Positions 11,544 through 22,914 of a stretch of DNA of 64,000 nt are shown piece after piece. Source of the DNA: Pectobacterium colocasium (GTDB lineage: Bacteria; Pseudomonadota; Gammaproteobacteria; Enterobacterales; Enterobacteriaceae); assembly GCF_020181655.1 (NCBI RefSeq), contig NZ_CP084032.1, positions 4,030,001 to 4,094,000 on the forward strand, read 5' to 3'. Both the position numbers and the translations under genes were made by a program. How positions within the stretch are numbered: the first letter of the stretch is position 1; every line of letters starts with the position of its first letter. The notes beneath the pieces are model-generated. The model saw only the letters and a program-made list of their open reading frames with translations, was not told the origin of the DNA and did not search any database.

Positions 11544-12742
11544 CGGGCACCTCTCGTAAACGCCTGCGCTTTCGTCAGGCGCGTTTCAAAATCAATGCGT
11601 AACAGCAAAACAATCGCCGTCGACATAATCAGCAAACTGGAACCACCGTAACTGATCAGCGGCAACGTCAGCCCTTTCGTCGGTAGCATCCCCGCCGCCG
11701 CGCCTACGTTCACCAGCGTCTGAAAGCTGAACCAGATGCCGATCGAGCACGCCAGAAAGCCCGAAAAACGCTGATCGATCTCCAGCGCCCGCTTCCCGAT
11801 AGACATCGCGCGAAAAGCGACGAAGAATATCATTAACAACGCCAAAACCACACCGATATAGCCGAGTTCCTCACCTAAAATAGAGAAAATGAAATCGGTA
11901 TGCGCCTCCGGCAAATATTCCAGTTTCTGTACTGAATTCCCCAGCCCTTGTCCCCAAAATTCACCGCGCCCAAATGCCATCAGGGATTGCGTCAACTGGT
12001 AGCCGCTGCCGAACGGATCGTCCCACGGGTTCCAGAAAGACGTCACACGTCGCATACGGTAAGGCTCAGCGACAATCAACAGGCCAACGGCAAACACGCC
12101 ACAGCCGATAATCGCCAGAAACTGCCACATCTTGGCACCAGCCAGAAACAGCATCGCCAGCGTTGTAATAAAGAGCACAACCACGGTGCCGAGGTCAGGC
12201 TGCGCCAGCAGCAGCACCGCCAACACCACCATCACGCCCATCGGTTTGCAAAAGCCCCAGAAGTTATTTCTCACTTCTTCAACTTTGCGCACCATGTAGC
12301 TGGACAGGTAGCAAAACAGCGCCAGCTTGGACAATTCCGCAGGCTGAATACGCAACGGCCCCAGCGAAATCCAGCGGGATGCACCGTTGACCGAGCTTCC
12401 CACCGCCAGCACCACCAACAGCATGACCATCGCAAGTAATAACAGCACCGGGCTGTAGCGCTGCCATATCTCCATCGGGATACGCAACGTGACTAACGAC
12501 AAACCAAATGCCAACCCGAGATAAATCGCATCACGTTTCGCAAACAGGAACGGGTCGCTGGCAAGGCGTTGTCCTACTGGCATAGAAGCCGACGTCACCA
12601 TCACAAAACCAATCACGGCCAGCCCAAGCGTCAACCACACCAGCGTCCTGTCATAGAGAACCACGCTCAGCGTATCGCTTTCACGTGTTCCCATAACCCA
12701 GCTCTTGATGCGTTCGATAAACGCCAGCCCGAAGAACCGCAT
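11540..12742 (-). CDS. ftsW: Septal peptidoglycan polymerase FtsW (SEDS family)
   Basis: FtsW polymerises lipid II glycan strands at the septum together with its partner transpeptidase FtsI. The 400-residue protein has about ten hydrophobic segments. Conserved SEDS features include [24 protein letters not shown], the AQPDLGT motif, the segment [21 protein letters not shown], and [12 protein letters not shown]. The C-terminal [12 protein letters not shown] segment is also typical. It overlaps murD by 1 nt upstream and murG by 4 nt downstream. Length is close to E. coli FtsW (414), with a slightly shorter N-terminal cytoplasmic region. Confidence 0.97.
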   Translation of the reverse strand: MRFFGLAFIERIKSWVMGTRESDTLSVVLYDRTLVWLTLGLAVIGFVMVTSASMPVGQRLASDPFLFAKRDAIYLGLAFGLSLVTLRIPMEIWQRYSPVLLLLAMVMLLVVLAVGSSVNGASRWISLGPLRIQPAELSKLALFCYLSSYMVRKVEEVRNNFWGFCKPMGVMVVLAVLLLAQPDLGTVVVLFITTLAMLFLAGAKMWQFLAIIGCGVFAVGLLIVAEPYRMRRVTSFWNPWDDPFGSGYQLTQSLMAFGRGEFWGQGLGNSVQKLEYLPEAHTDFIFSILGEELGYIGVVLALLMIFFVAFRAMSIGKRALEIDQRFSGFLACSIGIWFSFQTLVNVGAAAGMLPTKGLTLPLISYGGSSLLIMSTAIVLLLRIDFETRLTKAQAFTRGAR

Positions 12743-14058
12743 CAGCCTAACTCCTCCGCCAGACGAGCGAATTCATCGCCCCGCTGTTCAAAACTGCGGA
12801 ACTGATCCAGACTTGCGCAAGCAGGCGACAGCAACACCATGTCACCTGGCTTGATGCGTTCGGCGATGACACGCATCGCCTGTTCCATCGTTTCTGTTTG
12901 TTCAGCAATTTCCGGGCGTAACGCAGCCAGTTGCTGCCCATCACGACCAAAACAATACAAACGAACGTGTTCACCCTGTAAATACGGCACCAGTGGTGAG
13001 AAGTCGGCAGATTTTCCATCACCACCTAGCAGCAGGTGCAGCGTGCCTTCGACGGTCAACCCGCTCAGTGCAGCTTCAGTGCTCCCTACGTTCGTAGCTT
13101 TAGAATCATTAATCCACCGTACGCCGTTGCGCTCGAAGGCCATTTGAAAACGATGCGGCAACCCGGTAAACGTCGTCAGCGCCGTCAGCGCAGAAGCTCG
13201 CGGAATCTTCACGGCATCAGCCAGCGCCAGCGCCGCCAATGCATTCGTATAGTTGTGCTGGCCAACAAGCTTGATTTCACGGGTGTTAAGCACGCGCTCA
13301 CCGTCTACCCGCAGCCAGGTTTCTCCCTGCTGACGATTAAGATGATAATCGCCCACGTCGACACCAAAACTACGGCAGCGCGCATCCGCACCGCGAACTG
13401 GCATGGTCAGCGCATCATCAGCGTTTACCACACACAACTCTGCGTGTTCATAAATGCGTAATTTCGCTGCCCTATACTGCTGTAGACCAAACGGATAACG
13501 GTTGGTGTGATCTTCCGTCACGTTCAGAATGGTTGCCGCAGTCGCGTGCAGGCTGCTCGTCGTTTCCAGTTGGAAACTCGACAGCTCCAACACATAAAGC
13601 TGAGCGGGCTGATCAAGCAGTTGCAGCGCGGGAAGACCGATATTACCGCCAACGCCCACCTGCCAGCCTGCAGCACGCGCCATTTCACCGACCAGCGTCG
13701 TCACCGTACTTTTACCGTTAGAACCGGTAATCGCCACAATCGGAGCCTGCGCTTCACGGCAGAACAGCTCGATATCGCCAACGATTTCAATACCAGCGTC
13801 GGCAGCATCACACAAAACCGGTGTCGCCAACGCCACACCGGGGCTGGCAACGATCAAATCCGCGTTCATTAGCCAGTCTTCATTCAGACTGCCGAGGTGT
13901 CGCTCTACCTGCTCAGGCAGTTTATCCAGACCCGGCGGACTGATACGGGTATCCACCACGCGCGGTACCACACCGCGTGCGAGAAAGAAATCAACACAGG
14001 AGAGCCCAGTCAGACCCAACCCGATAATGACAACTTTTTTACCCTGATAGTCCACCAT
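12742..14058 (-). CDS. murD: UDP-N-acetylmuramoyl-L-alanine--D-glutamate ligase MurD
   Basis: MurD adds D-glutamate to UDP-MurNAc-L-Ala in the cytoplasm. It is 438 residues, exactly the E. coli length. Recognisable parts are the N-terminal uracil-binding fold ([20 protein letters not shown]), the ATP loop [13 protein letters not shown] (about 111-123), the [10 protein letters not shown] segment, [17 protein letters not shown], and the C-terminal [20 protein letters not shown]. It lies between mraY (3 bp gap) and ftsW (1 nt overlap). Confidence 0.98.
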   Translation of the reverse strand: MVDYQGKKVVIIGLGLTGLSCVDFFLARGVVPRVVDTRISPPGLDKLPEQVERHLGSLNEDWLMNADLIVASPGVALATPVLCDAADAGIEIVGDIELFCREAQAPIVAITGSNGKSTVTTLVGEMARAAGWQVGVGGNIGLPALQLLDQPAQLYVLELSSFQLETTSSLHATAATILNVTEDHTNRYPFGLQQYRAAKLRIYEHAELCVVNADDALTMPVRGADARCRSFGVDVGDYHLNRQQGETWLRVDGERVLNTREIKLVGQHNYTNALAALALADAVKIPRASALTALTTFTGLPHRFQMAFERNGVRWINDSKATNVGSTEAALSGLTVEGTLHLLLGGDGKSADFSPLVPYLQGEHVRLYCFGRDGQQLAALRPEIAEQTETMEQAMRVIAERIKPGDMVLLSPACASLDQFRSFEQRGDEFARLAEELG

Positions 14059-14061
14059 GTC

Positions 14062-15144
14062 TTATCGTACCTTCAGCGTTGCCAGGCCAATCAGCACCAG
14101 CATCAACGAAATAATCCAGAAGCGCACAATCACGCGCGGTTCCGGCCAGCCCTTAAGTTCATAATGATGATGAATCGGCGCCATGCGGAAAATCCGCTGC
14201 CCACGCAACTTAAAGGACCCAACTTGCAGAATCACCGACAGCGTTTCGACCACGAAGACGCCACCCATAATCACCAACAAAAATTCCTGACGCAGGAGAA
14301 CCGCGATAGTGCCCAACGCGCCGCCCAGCGCCAGAGACCCCACGTCCCCCATGAAAACCTGCGCCGGATAGGTGTTAAACCACAGAAACCCAAGCCCCGC
14401 GCCCACAATCGCAGTACAAACAATCACCAGCTCACTGGCATGGCGGATATACGGAATATGCAGGTAGCCGGCAAAATTCATGTTCCCTGTTGCCCATGCG
14501 ACCAGCGCAAAACCAGCGGCCACAAACACGGTCGGCATGATCGCCAACCCGTCCAGACCGTCGGTCAGGTTTACGGCATTACTGGTACCGACAATCACAA
14601 AGTAGGCCAACGCAACATAGAGCAAGCCCAGTTGCGGCATCACATCTTTGAAGAACGGCACAACAAGTTGCGTAGCCGGCGTATCTTTACCGATGGAATA
14701 CATACTGAAAGCCACGACTAGCGCAATCACGGACTGCCAGAAATATTTCCAGCGGGCAATCAGCCCTTTAGTATCCTTACGGACCACTTTGCGGTAATCA
14801 TCAACAAAGCCAACTGCGCCGTAGCCCGCTAACACAAGCAGTACGCACCAGACATACGGGTTAGACAGATTCGCCCACATCAAAACGGAAACGATAATCG
14901 CCACCAGGATCATCACGCCCCCCATCGTTGGGGTGCCGCGCTTGCTGAAATGTGATTCAGGCCCTTCGTTACGCACCACCTGACCAATCTGCAAACGTTG
15001 CAGCCAGGCGATCATGTGCGGCCCCATCCATAAGGAAATAACCAATGCGGTCAGCAGGCTGACAATGGCGCGGAACGTCAAATAAGAAAAGACGTTAAAG
15101 CCGGTATAAAGTTTGGCCAAATGTTCGGCCAGCCATACTAACAT
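14062..15144 (-). CDS. mraY: Phospho-MurNAc-pentapeptide translocase MraY
   Basis: MraY is the integral membrane enzyme that transfers phospho-MurNAc-pentapeptide to undecaprenyl phosphate, forming lipid I. It is 360 residues with about ten membrane helices, as in E. coli. The catalytic/Mg-binding signatures are present: [11 protein letters not shown] (paired Asp), [29 protein letters not shown], and the cytoplasmic [14 protein letters not shown] loop. The start overlaps the murF stop by 7 nt. Confidence 0.98.
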   Translation of the reverse strand: MLVWLAEHLAKLYTGFNVFSYLTFRAIVSLLTALVISLWMGPHMIAWLQRLQIGQVVRNEGPESHFSKRGTPTMGGVMILVAIIVSVLMWANLSNPYVWCVLLVLAGYGAVGFVDDYRKVVRKDTKGLIARWKYFWQSVIALVVAFSMYSIGKDTPATQLVVPFFKDVMPQLGLLYVALAYFVIVGTSNAVNLTDGLDGLAIMPTVFVAAGFALVAWATGNMNFAGYLHIPYIRHASELVIVCTAIVGAGLGFLWFNTYPAQVFMGDVGSLALGGALGTIAVLLRQEFLLVIMGGVFVVETLSVILQVGSFKLRGQRIFRMAPIHHHYELKGWPEPRVIVRFWIISLMLVLIGLATLKVR

Positions 15145-16499
15145 TGCGCATTCTCCTGTAATGCATGTACAACCTGCTCCATTGCAGCACTGCGTGAGCC
15201 TTTAACCAATACACTGATGACGTTATGTTCTGACATCAGCACCTTCAAACGTGAAACCAGTGCAGCTTTATCCTGAAAATGCTCACCATTGCCGCTGGCA
15301 GTGCCGATCAATTCACTCAATGTTCCTACACTCAATACGCGATCGATGCCCGCAGCACGCGCCGCTTCGCCTACTTGACGGTGGCACTCAGGGGCTTCAT
15401 CCCCCAACTCGCCCATATCACCCACGACCATCACACGGTAACCCGGCATCTCCGCCAGTACCTGTGCCGCCGCTGTCATAGAACCTACGTTGGCGTTATA
15501 ACTGTCATCCAGCAGCAGCTTGCCTTCAGACAAGGCAATCGGGAACAGCCGCCCCGGCACTGCCTGCAACTGGGATAACCCGGTTTTAACAGCTTCCAGC
15601 GTCGCCCCGACGGACATCGCCAGCGAAGCCGCCGCCAGTGCATTAGAAATGTTATGTCGACCCGGTAAAGGCAGCAGAACCTGCGTTTCACCAAATGGCG
15701 TGTGCAGAGTGAAGCGCGTACCCTGCGCCAAAACGTCTACATCGCTGGCAAAAAAATCGATATCGCAAGCGGCCTGCGGTGAGAAACGCCAGACGGTTTT
15801 ATGATTCAGCATGACCTGCCAGTGCGGGAAATCATTGCTGTCTGCATTCACAATCGCCACGCCGTCTGCTGGCAAACCGGCAAAAATCTCACCTTTCGCC
15901 TGTGCTACACCAGCCAATGAACCAAAACCTTCCAGATGCGCGGCAGCCAGATTGTTGACCAGCGCGCTCTCCGGCCGCACCAGATCGGTGGTATAGGCAA
16001 TCTCACCAATATGATTTGCCCCCAGTTCAATCACCGCAAACTGGTGTTCCGCCGTCAGACGCAACAGCGTGAGCGGCACACCGATGTCGTTATTGAAGTT
16101 ACCGGCGGTATACAGCACAGAACCACACTGGCGCAGAATCGCCGCCGTCATCTCTTTAACGGAGGTTTTGCCGGAAGAGCCGGTCAGGGCGACTACGCGC
16201 GCCGTTGACTGCTGGCGAACCCAGGCGCCCAATTGCCCCAAAGCCAAACGCGTATCGCTTACCAACAGTTGTGGCACATCAATAGGTAAGTGCTTACTGA
16301 CTAACAGAGCCGCCGCGCCGCCTGTTACCGCATCAGCAGCGTAATCATGCGCGTCGAATTTCTCGCCTTTCAGCGCGACAAACAGGCAGCCAGACGCCAG
16401 CTTACGCGTATCGGTTGAAACATCTTCAATATCAATGCTTTCACCAATCAGTTGCGCATTCAGCACCGTGGCAAGCTGTTGCAGGGAGACGCGAATCAT
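15138..16499 (-). CDS. murF: UDP-MurNAc-tripeptide--D-Ala-D-Ala ligase MurF
   Basis: MurF completes the cytoplasmic pentapeptide precursor by adding the D-Ala-D-Ala made by Ddl. The 453-residue protein shows the Mur-ligase layout: N-terminal substrate domain with [21 protein letters not shown] loop [14 protein letters not shown] (about 105-118), [13 protein letters not shown], and a C-terminal domain containing [11 protein letters not shown] and [13 protein letters not shown]. It overlaps murE by 4 nt (ATGA) and mraY by 7 nt. Confidence 0.98.
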   Translation of the reverse strand: MIRVSLQQLATVLNAQLIGESIDIEDVSTDTRKLASGCLFVALKGEKFDAHDYAADAVTGGAAALLVSKHLPIDVPQLLVSDTRLALGQLGAWVRQQSTARVVALTGSSGKTSVKEMTAAILRQCGSVLYTAGNFNNDIGVPLTLLRLTAEHQFAVIELGANHIGEIAYTTDLVRPESALVNNLAAAHLEGFGSLAGVAQAKGEIFAGLPADGVAIVNADSNDFPHWQVMLNHKTVWRFSPQAACDIDFFASDVDVLAQGTRFTLHTPFGETQVLLPLPGRHNISNALAAASLAMSVGATLEAVKTGLSQLQAVPGRLFPIALSEGKLLLDDSYNANVGSMTAAAQVLAEMPGYRVMVVGDMGELGDEAPECHRQVGEAARAAGIDRVLSVGTLSELIGTASGNGEHFQDKAALVSRLKVLMSEHNVISVLVKGSRSAAMEQVVHALQENAQC

Positions 16500-18001
16500 G
16501 CAATCACCCCCAGCAGACGGGCAACGGTGATACGATCGGAGTAATCAAGACGCTGATTGCCAACCAGTTGGTAATCTTCGTGCCCTTTGCCTGCAACCAG
16601 CACGACGTCATTTTCCTGCGCCTGCATGATCGCGCTGGTAACCGCTTCAGCACGCCCGTGAATCACCTGAACCCGCCCGGCATCCAGCAGCCCGGAGAGA
16701 ATATCGGCAACAATCGCCTGAGGTTCTTCACTGCGCGGGTTATCATCCGTAACCACAACACGATCGGCCAGTTGTTCTGCGATGCCGCCCATAAGTGGGC
16801 GCTTACCTTTATCACGATCGCCGCCGCAACCAAACACACACCAGAGTTTCCCCAGACAGTGCAAACGTGCAGCGTCGAGCGCTTTTTCCAGCGCGTCCGG
16901 CGTGTGGGCATAATCAACAACGACAGTAGGTTTTCCTTCAGTATGGAAAACTTCCATGCGGCCACACACGGGTTGCAATTGAGAGCCCGTAATGACCAAC
17001 TTGTCGAGCGGATAGCCGAGAGACAGCAGCGTTGCCAGCGCCAACAGCATATTGCTGACGTTAAACGCCCCCATCAGGCGACTTTCGATTTCGCCGTTCC
17101 CCCAGCTTGAATCAAACGCAATCGTGGCCCCGTTGTCGTGATAATCAATCTGTGTCGCTTTCAGCCAGCGCCCACGGCAGCCAGGAACCAGCTTACTTTT
17201 AAGAAGAGGAGAGGTTTCCATGGTTACAGCTACGGCATCCGGCAGCTTCGCCAACCAGCGCAACCCGACCTCATCATCCGCGTTGATAATCATCTGCCCC
17301 ACGCGATGCTCGGCGAACAGCGCCCATTTGGCCGCTTCATAGCTCTCCATATCGCCGTGATAATCAAGATGGTCGCGGCTCAGGTTAGTGAACACCGCTG
17401 CCGCGAATGGCAACGCCGCGACACGATGCTGCACCAACCCGTGGGAAGAGACTTCCATTGCGGCGAATGTCGCACCTTGCTCGACCAACTGGCTCAACAC
17501 CTGCTGAACATCAACGGCGGATCCCGTCGTATTCTCTGTTGGAATCGCACGACCCAGTAGGCCATTGCCGACAGTGCCCATCACGGCGCTTGTTTCGCCT
17601 AGTGCCTGACTCCACTGCGCCAGAAGCTGAGTCGTCGTCGTTTTTCCGTTGGTTCCCGTTACGCCGATCAGCTGTAACTTTTCCGCCGGCTGCTGATAAA
17701 AGCGGCCTGCCAGTGCGGAAAGCCGCTGGTTCAGATTACTGAGATAGACCACTGGCACACCGTGCATTTCGCGAACGGTGCCATCAGCAGCCTCACCTTC
17801 TGCTTCGGCCACGATCGCTGCTACGCCTTGCGCAATTGCCTGCGGAATATAGCGCCGTCCATCTGTTTTATGCCCGACAATCGCGACAAACAGATCCCCG
17901 GCAGCCGCAACGCGGCTGTCTAATGTCATTTCCCGCAGCGCGCGCGCCGGAGTGTCTTGCACCCACGGCGCAAGTAAATCGCGCAAATTACGATCTGCCA
18001 C
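16496..18001 (-). CDS. murE: UDP-MurNAc-dipeptide--meso-diaminopimelate ligase MurE
   Basis: MurE adds the third stem-peptide residue. The DNPR signature ([12 protein letters not shown]) marks it as the meso-diaminopimelate-specific form of Gram-negative bacteria rather than the lysine type. Other motifs are the [16 protein letters not shown]-terminal block, ATP loop [15 protein letters not shown], and [18 protein letters not shown]. Length is 501 residues (E. coli 495). The start, [15 protein letters not shown], lies inside the last codons of ftsI (14 nt overlap), so the two are probably translationally coupled. Confidence 0.98.
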   Translation of the reverse strand: MADRNLRDLLAPWVQDTPARALREMTLDSRVAAAGDLFVAIVGHKTDGRRYIPQAIAQGVAAIVAEAEGEAADGTVREMHGVPVVYLSNLNQRLSALAGRFYQQPAEKLQLIGVTGTNGKTTTTQLLAQWSQALGETSAVMGTVGNGLLGRAIPTENTTGSAVDVQQVLSQLVEQGATFAAMEVSSHGLVQHRVAALPFAAAVFTNLSRDHLDYHGDMESYEAAKWALFAEHRVGQMIINADDEVGLRWLAKLPDAVAVTMETSPLLKSKLVPGCRGRWLKATQIDYHDNGATIAFDSSWGNGEIESRLMGAFNVSNMLLALATLLSLGYPLDKLVITGSQLQPVCGRMEVFHTEGKPTVVVDYAHTPDALEKALDAARLHCLGKLWCVFGCGGDRDKGKRPLMGGIAEQLADRVVVTDDNPRSEEPQAIVADILSGLLDAGRVQVIHGRAEAVTSAIMQAQENDVVLVAGKGHEDYQLVGNQRLDYSDRITVARLLGVIA

Positions 18002-19751
18002 CTGATCCCTCTTCTCTATTAATTACAAACTCGTTTTTGTCGCCCGACGGCAACGCATCCGGTTCGATATTCATCGTACGCAGAACGCCACCCATGATGG
18101 CGCCAAAGATTGGCGCAGAAACTGCACCGCCGTAATATTTCCCTGCCTGCGGATCGTTGATCACGACAACCAGAGCAAAACGTGGGTTACTGGCTGGAGC
18201 TACGCCAGCCGTATAGGCAATATATTTGTTGATGTATTTGCCATCCGGGCCGACCTTTTTAGCCGTACCGGTTTTAATCGCGATACGGTAGCCTTTGATG
18301 GCGGCTTTGGTACCGCCGCCGCCGGGCAGCGCAACGCTTTCCATCATGTGCACCACGGAACGTACCAGCGCTTCAGGGAAAACACGCTCGCCGGGAACGG
18401 GTGGATCAACTTTCGTAATCGACAGCGGACGATAAATGCCGAAACTGCCGATCGTGGCGTAGACTCGCGCTAACTGTAACGGTGTTACCATCAGCCCGTA
18501 GCCGAAAGAAAAGGTGGCCCTCTCTATGTCAGACCACCGTTGTTTTTGAGGGTATAAGCCACTGCTTTCTCCGACCAACCCCAAATTGGTCGCTTTTCCT
18601 AATCCAAAACGCGAGTAAGTATCTACCAGCGCAGAGGAAGGCATCGCTAACGCCAGTCTGGAAACACCGACGTTACTCGATTTCTGCAGCACGCCCGTCA
18701 GCGTCAATTCGCTATAGCGTGCCACGTCTTTGATTTCATGACCATTAATGTAATAAGGTAGCGTATTGAGCACGCTATTTTCTTTGATGACACCGCGTTG
18801 CAGCGCCGTCATCACCACCATCGGTTTCACCGTAGAACCTGGTTCGAAGATATCGGTGATGGCGCGGTTACGCATAATCTCTTTCGGCGTATCCGCCAGA
18901 TTATTCGGGTTATAAGACGGGCTATTGGCCATCGCCAGGACTTCACCGGTATTCACATCAACCAGCACGGCCGTGCCTGACTCCGCTTTGTTAAAGGCAA
19001 CGGCGTTGTTAAGTTCGCGGTAAACCAGCGCCTGCAAACGCTCATCAATACTCAGCGCCAGATTATGTGCAGCCTGACTATCAACCGAGGAGATATCTTC
19101 AATGACGCGGCCAAATCGGTCTTTACGCACGGTGCGTTCACCGGGTTGCCCGGTCAGCCAGCGATCAAAGCTTTTCTCTACCCCTTCAATGCCTTGTCCA
19201 TCGATATTAGTGAAGCCGATGAGGTGAGAGGTCACTTGCCCGGAAGGATAATACCGGCGAGATTCCTGTCGCAGATTAATGCCCGGCAGTTTCAGTTTAT
19301 GGACGTATTCGCCAATGGCAGGATTCACCTGACGCGCAAGGTAAACAAAGCGCCCTTTCGGGTTAGCGTTGATCTTCGTAGCCAGTTGATCCAGCGGGAT
19401 ATCAAGTGCGTCAGACAGGGCTTTCCAGCGCGTATCCAACGTAATCCCACCACGATCGTTCACTTCTTTCGGATCCGCCCAAACGGCATTCACCGGTACG
19501 CTGACAGCTAAAGGACGACCCGCGCGATCGCTAATCATACCGCGTGCCGTCGGCACTTCCTGTACGCGCAGGGAACGCATATCCCCTTCACGCACCAGTT
19601 TGTCTGGATTGATCACCTGGAGGTAAGCCGCACGAGCCATCAGACCAAACATCGCAAGCAGGATACAGCCGCAAAGCAACGCAAAACGCCAGCTAACAAA
19701 GCTGGCTTGATCTTCCTGGCGCTTTAACTTTCCTGTACGGGCTGCTTTCAT
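17988..19751 (-). CDS. ftsI: Septal peptidoglycan transpeptidase FtsI (PBP3)
   Basis: FtsI is the class B penicillin-binding protein that cross-links septal peptidoglycan with FtsW. One N-terminal membrane helix (about 20-42, [19 protein letters not shown]) anchors it; the rest is periplasmic. The transpeptidase motifs are complete: the active-site serine in [11 protein letters not shown] (about residue 306), the KSSNVGVS (SXN) motif, and KTGTAKK (KTG). Length is 587 (E. coli 588). It follows ftsL after 23 bp and overlaps murE by 14 nt. Confidence 0.98.
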   Translation of the reverse strand: MKAARTGKLKRQEDQASFVSWRFALLCGCILLAMFGLMARAAYLQVINPDKLVREGDMRSLRVQEVPTARGMISDRAGRPLAVSVPVNAVWADPKEVNDRGGITLDTRWKALSDALDIPLDQLATKINANPKGRFVYLARQVNPAIGEYVHKLKLPGINLRQESRRYYPSGQVTSHLIGFTNIDGQGIEGVEKSFDRWLTGQPGERTVRKDRFGRVIEDISSVDSQAAHNLALSIDERLQALVYRELNNAVAFNKAESGTAVLVDVNTGEVLAMANSPSYNPNNLADTPKEIMRNRAITDIFEPGSTVKPMVVMTALQRGVIKENSVLNTLPYYINGHEIKDVARYSELTLTGVLQKSSNVGVSRLALAMPSSALVDTYSRFGLGKATNLGLVGESSGLYPQKQRWSDIERATFSFGYGLMVTPLQLARVYATIGSFGIYRPLSITKVDPPVPGERVFPEALVRSVVHMMESVALPGGGGTKAAIKGYRIAIKTGTAKKVGPDGKYINKYIAYTAGVAPASNPRFALVVVINDPQAGKYYGGAVSAPIFGAIMGGVLRTMNIEPDALPSGDKNEFVINREEGSGGRS

Positions 19752-19774
19752 GCTTAACTGGTTGCCTATTTAGT

Positions 19775-20095
19775 TCATTGCTTAACCACAATATTTTCCT
19801 GTGACGGATCGACATGCCCCATTTGCAGTTTTTCCGTCGCGATCCGCTCAACGCGGCTATGATCCCCAAGTGAGTTCTCTTCCAGGATCAGATTTCGCCA
19901 TTCGATATCCAACGCATCACGCTCCAGTAGAAGCTGCTCGCGTTCTGCTGTCAGCAAACGCGTCTTGTGTGCTGTTGTCACCACAAAAACGGCAGAAACC
20001 AGTACGGCAATCATCAGCAGCATCGGGAGCTTTGCATTACGCAGCAGATCCTCACCGATGACGCCAACCAGAGTGTGCCGCTCGTTACCGATCAT
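19775..20095 (-). CDS. ftsL: Cell division protein FtsL
   Basis: FtsL is a small bitopic inner-membrane protein that forms the FtsQLB complex. The membrane helix (about 20-41, [20 protein letters not shown]) is followed by a periplasmic coiled coil ([20 protein letters not shown]) and the conserved [14 protein letters not shown]. This start gives 106 residues against 121 in E. coli; the missing residues are at the cytoplasmic N-terminus. The ATG forms ATGA with the rsmH stop, a typical coupled junction, which supports the short form. Confidence 0.95.
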   Translation of the reverse strand: MIGNERHTLVGVIGEDLLRNAKLPMLLMIAVLVSAVFVVTTAHKTRLLTAEREQLLLERDALDIEWRNLILEENSLGDHSRVERIATEKLQMGHVDPSQENIVVKQ

Positions 20096-21036
20096 GCAGG
20101 CAATCTCTCAGCGAACCGCAGCACAGAACTGCGCGCGCGCGGGTTTTCTGCAATTTCTGCTTCCGAAGGCATCAATTTCTTTCCGACGGCTTTTAACGTC
20201 TGCCCGCCCTGACTACGCAGTTGCTCTTCTGTTAACGGTAAGCCAGCAGGCACCTGTGGCCCACGACTCTGGTGGCGAATAAACCGTTTCACAATTCGAT
20301 CTTCTAATGAGTGGAAGCTAATGACTGACAGACGTCCCTGCGGAGCCAGTACGCTTAACGCACCTTCTAACGCACGCTCGATCTCTTCCAGCTCGCTGTT
20401 GATATAAATGCGGATCGCCTGAAAGCTGCGCGTCGCCGGGTGCTTATGTTTTTCTCTCACCGGGCTGGCAGCCGCAATCAATTCGGCCAGCTCTTTTGTC
20501 CGCGTCATCGGCTCAGTGCGGTTACGTTCTACAATCGCGCGGGCAATGCGCTTGGCAAAACGCTCTTCGCCGAACGTTTTCAAAACCCAGACAATGTCGT
20601 CCGCTTCCGCTTTCATCAGCCATTCGGCAGCGGACAAGCCGCGCGTCGGATCCATACGCATATCCAGCGGGCCATCGCGCATAAATGAGAACCCACGTTC
20701 AGGGTCATCAAGCTGAGGAGAAGAAACGCCAAGATCGAGCAGAACACCATCGATCTGCCCGGTCAGACCAAGCTCCGCAACATACTCCGCGATGGCGGAA
20801 AACGGCCCGTGAATAATAGAGAAACGAGGATCGTCAATCGCTTTAGCAGCTTCAATAGCTTGAGGATCGCGATCGATAGCTAACAGGTGTCCTTCCGGCC
20901 CCAGTTGGGAGAGAATCAGACGAGAATGACCACCACGGCCAAATGTGCCGTCGATGTATATGCCGCCACTGCGAATGTTCAGACCATTTACGGCCTCATC
21001 CAACAGGACGGTGGTATGTTTATAATTTTCCAGCAT
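20092..21036 (-). CDS. rsmH: 16S rRNA m4C1402 methyltransferase RsmH (MraW)
   Basis: RsmH methylates N4 of C1402 in 16S rRNA in the ribosomal P site, using S-adenosylmethionine. The 314-residue protein has the SAM-binding motif [12 protein letters not shown] near the N-terminus and the downstream [20 protein letters not shown] block. The C-terminal half includes [19 protein letters not shown] and [15 protein letters not shown]. It starts 2 bp after the mraZ stop and overlaps ftsL by 4 nt. Length matches E. coli (313). Confidence 0.98.
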   Translation of the reverse strand: MLENYKHTTVLLDEAVNGLNIRSGGIYIDGTFGRGGHSRLILSQLGPEGHLLAIDRDPQAIEAAKAIDDPRFSIIHGPFSAIAEYVAELGLTGQIDGVLLDLGVSSPQLDDPERGFSFMRDGPLDMRMDPTRGLSAAEWLMKAEADDIVWVLKTFGEERFAKRIARAIVERNRTEPMTRTKELAELIAAASPVREKHKHPATRSFQAIRIYINSELEEIERALEGALSVLAPQGRLSVISFHSLEDRIVKRFIRHQSRGPQVPAGLPLTEEQLRSQGGQTLKAVGKKLMPSEAEIAENPRARSSVLRFAERLPA

Positions 21037-21038
21037 GA

Positions 21039-21497
21039 CTATAGCGATAGGTCCTGCAACCGATCAGATAAGGGTTCCTGAGTCGATTGTTCAGCGTCAA
21101 TATCATCCCTGACCTGTTGATACCAAGTCTGTTCATCCCACAGTTCAAACTTGTTGAACTGCCCGACTAGCATCACTTCTTTTTTAAGGTCCGCATGCTG
21201 CCTTAACGTATTCGCAATCAACAAACGCCCTGCACTATCCATTTGGCACTCGCTGGCATGCCCTAATAACAAGCGCTGAACGCGGCGTTCAGCGGGGTTC
21301 ATGCTCGATAAGCGAGACAGCTTTTGTTCAATAATTTCCCATTCAGGTAAGGGATAAAGCAGCAGGCATGGCTGATGCAGATCAATGGTGCAAACCATTT
21401 GACCTTGCGATTCCCCGTTCAGCATTTCCCGATATCGGGTAGGCACAGCAAGGCGCCCTTTACTGTCGAGGTTAACCAGCGTAGCCCCACGAAACAT
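21039..21497 (-). CDS. mraZ: Transcriptional regulator MraZ
   Basis: MraZ is the first gene of the dcw cluster and a DNA-binding regulator that represses its own promoter in E. coli. The 152-residue protein has two AbrB-like half-domains, each with the DxxxR motif: [13 protein letters not shown] (about 11-23) and [13 protein letters not shown] (about 86-98). Matching operator repeats (period 10 bp, GTGGG type) lie 30-54 bp upstream of the ATG, just after the predicted -10 box, so autoregulation is likely here too. Length equals E. coli MraZ. Confidence 0.98.
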   Translation of the reverse strand: MFRGATLVNLDSKGRLAVPTRYREMLNGESQGQMVCTIDLHQPCLLLYPLPEWEIIEQKLSRLSSMNPAERRVQRLLLGHASECQMDSAGRLLIANTLRQHADLKKEVMLVGQFNKFELWDEQTWYQQVRDDIDAEQSTQEPLSDRLQDLSL

Positions 21498-21526
21498 ACC
21501 TGAGTTACCCCTTCATCACCTTTTTC

Positions 21527-21551
21527 ACCACTTTACCCCACAAATTCCCAC
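21527..21551 (-). promoter_or_regulatory. MraZ operator: GTGGG repeats with 10-bp period
   Basis: On the minus strand the sequence reads GTGGG-AATTT-GTGGG-GTAAA-GTGGT, three repeats exactly 10 bp apart, with a weaker fourth (AGGTG) further on. This is the arrangement known for MraZ boxes (TGGGN direct repeats with 5-nt spacers). It lies between the -10 box and mraZ, fitting repression by promoter occlusion. Confidence 0.85.
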
Positions 21552-21558
21552 CTTTAAG

Positions 21559-21588
21559 AGTGTACGGAGGGTATGAAAACCTTGTCAA
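21559..21588 (-). promoter_or_regulatory. mra promoter driving the dcw cluster
   Basis: The minus strand has TTGACA (plus positions 21583-21588), an 18-bp spacer, and TACACT (21559-21564). This is a strong sigma-70 match, 62 bp upstream of the mraZ ATG and directly before the MraZ boxes. No other comparably strong promoter is evident in the tightly packed genes downstream, but weaker internal ones would not be seen this way. Confidence 0.8.
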
Positions 21589-22380
21589 GCCAGAGCTGGC
21601 GCGCTTTGGGATTATTCCTGAATGAATTGGAGCCGGCATAGAGGTAAAAGGAATAAGGAGTCAAAATTAACGAAGATTAACGTCATGATAATTTGAGAAA
21701 AATTCATAACAGAATGGGAACATTACAAACATATCGCTATTCACTACGGCATCTCGATTATTTTTACTGTCATACGCTGATACCAAAGACAACCGTTTTC
21801 AGAATTGTCTTACTCACCCAGAATACCTTGAATACCAAGGGCTGCATGCGCGCGCAGAATCATACCGCGCAGCTGACAGTTGCTCAATGTCACATTTTTA
21901 ACATCAGCCTCATCGATTCTTGATGAATCAGCCGATTTACCTGACTTAATGCTCCGCCAAACCCGCAACTAACGATTCCCTGAACGGCCATGCTGGCTCA
22001 GAAAGTGGGGTCACACAACGTGTCTCATTTATCCTCCCAAGAGAAGCATGAGTGGATGCCATAAGCAGCCCTCTTTTATCGGTCATTTACTCACTTCCTT
22101 TAATACCATTACCCCCTCGCGGAAACACCTTGCCCTAAAAAACCATAACATATTGTTTCTAAAAAATTTTAAATCTCTTACCGCGATAAAAAAACGGGAA
22201 ACTTATCGGATAGATATAAAGTAGCGGGAAAGTATAAAAAATGCGCACAAATAAATATTTTTACCTAGTACAAAGCCAATAAGTCAGTGATGTAAACTAC
22301 ACAAATAAAATAAGTCATGACAAAAAACCATACAAAACCATTACATCAGTTTATCCGCCCTAAGAATGGAGCAACACGGT
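21589..22380. other. Long intergenic region between the mra promoter and alaE
   Basis: About 790 bp without a convincing gene. It is visibly AT-rich, especially 22130-22320, with several A/T tracts. Short open frames exist (for example 21693-21923 plus) but lack a ribosome site and any recognisable family. The alaE promoter is presumably in the last 200 bp; I could not fix its boxes. Confidence 0.5.
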
Positions 22381-22818
22381 ATGTTTTCCCCGACGTCACG
22401 ATTGCGAAGCGCCACCGCAGATACCTTTGCGCTCGTTGTCTATTGTTTCATTACTGGGATGGCGATAGAAATCATGCTTTCAGGGATGAGCTTCGAGCAA
22501 TCTCTGTCTTCACGTTTACTGTCTATCCCCGTTAATATTGCGATTGCCTGGCCGTACGGGCTGTATCGCGATCGCGTGTTGAATATAGCCAGACGTCACG
22601 GTGGTGAGCATTTTCTGGTACGCAGCCTTGGCGATCTGTTTGCCTATGTCAGTTTCCAATCCCCGGTTTACGCCATCATTCTCTGGTCTATCGGGGCGAA
22701 TCCCGCGCAAATCCTGACGGCCGTTACCAGTAATCTGGTGATATCGATGGTGACAGGCGTGATATACGGTTATTTCCTGGAATATTGCCGTCGGCTATTC
22801 CGCGTGGCATTGCCATAA
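22381..22818 (+). CDS. alaE: L-alanine exporter AlaE
   Basis: AlaE (formerly YgaW) is a small inner-membrane protein that exports L-alanine. The predicted 145-residue protein begins [16 protein letters not shown] and has four hydrophobic segments. The conserved blocks [44 protein letters not shown] and [11 protein letters not shown] closely follow E. coli AlaE. The ATG at 22381 is preceded by GGAG at a suitable distance; an in-frame ATG at 22366 would add five residues. It is a single gene between mraZ (divergent) and cra (convergent), unlike E. coli where alaE is elsewhere and cra neighbours mraZ. Confidence 0.92.
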   Translation: MFSPTSRLRSATADTFALVVYCFITGMAIEIMLSGMSFEQSLSSRLLSIPVNIAIAWPYGLYRDRVLNIARRHGGEHFLVRSLGDLFAYVSFQSPVYAIILWSIGANPAQILTAVTSNLVISMVTGVIYGYFLEYCRRLFRVALP

Positions 22819-22873
22819 AAGCGAAGTAAGAGTGGGTTGTGAATTGAGATTGAGCAGTAGCGAGTCGTCAAGA

Positions 22874-22900
22874 AGAAGCGCCATAGTCATCTATGGCGCA
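22874..22900 (-). terminator. Hairpin terminator of cra (between convergent alaE and cra)
   Basis: A perfect 9-bp stem GCGCCATAG-TCAT-CTATGGCGC lies at 22878-22899. On the minus strand it is followed by TTCTTCTT, a T-rich tail fitting intrinsic termination of cra. It may also stop alaE transcription, but the plus-side tail is not T-rich. Confidence 0.7.
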
Positions 22901-22914
22901 GGAAGGCAGAGAGA

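Noticed and set aside
21693..21923. 76-codon plus-strand frame upstream of alaE
   Set aside because: No ribosome site, no known family, AT-rich intergenic context; kept only as intergenic sequence.
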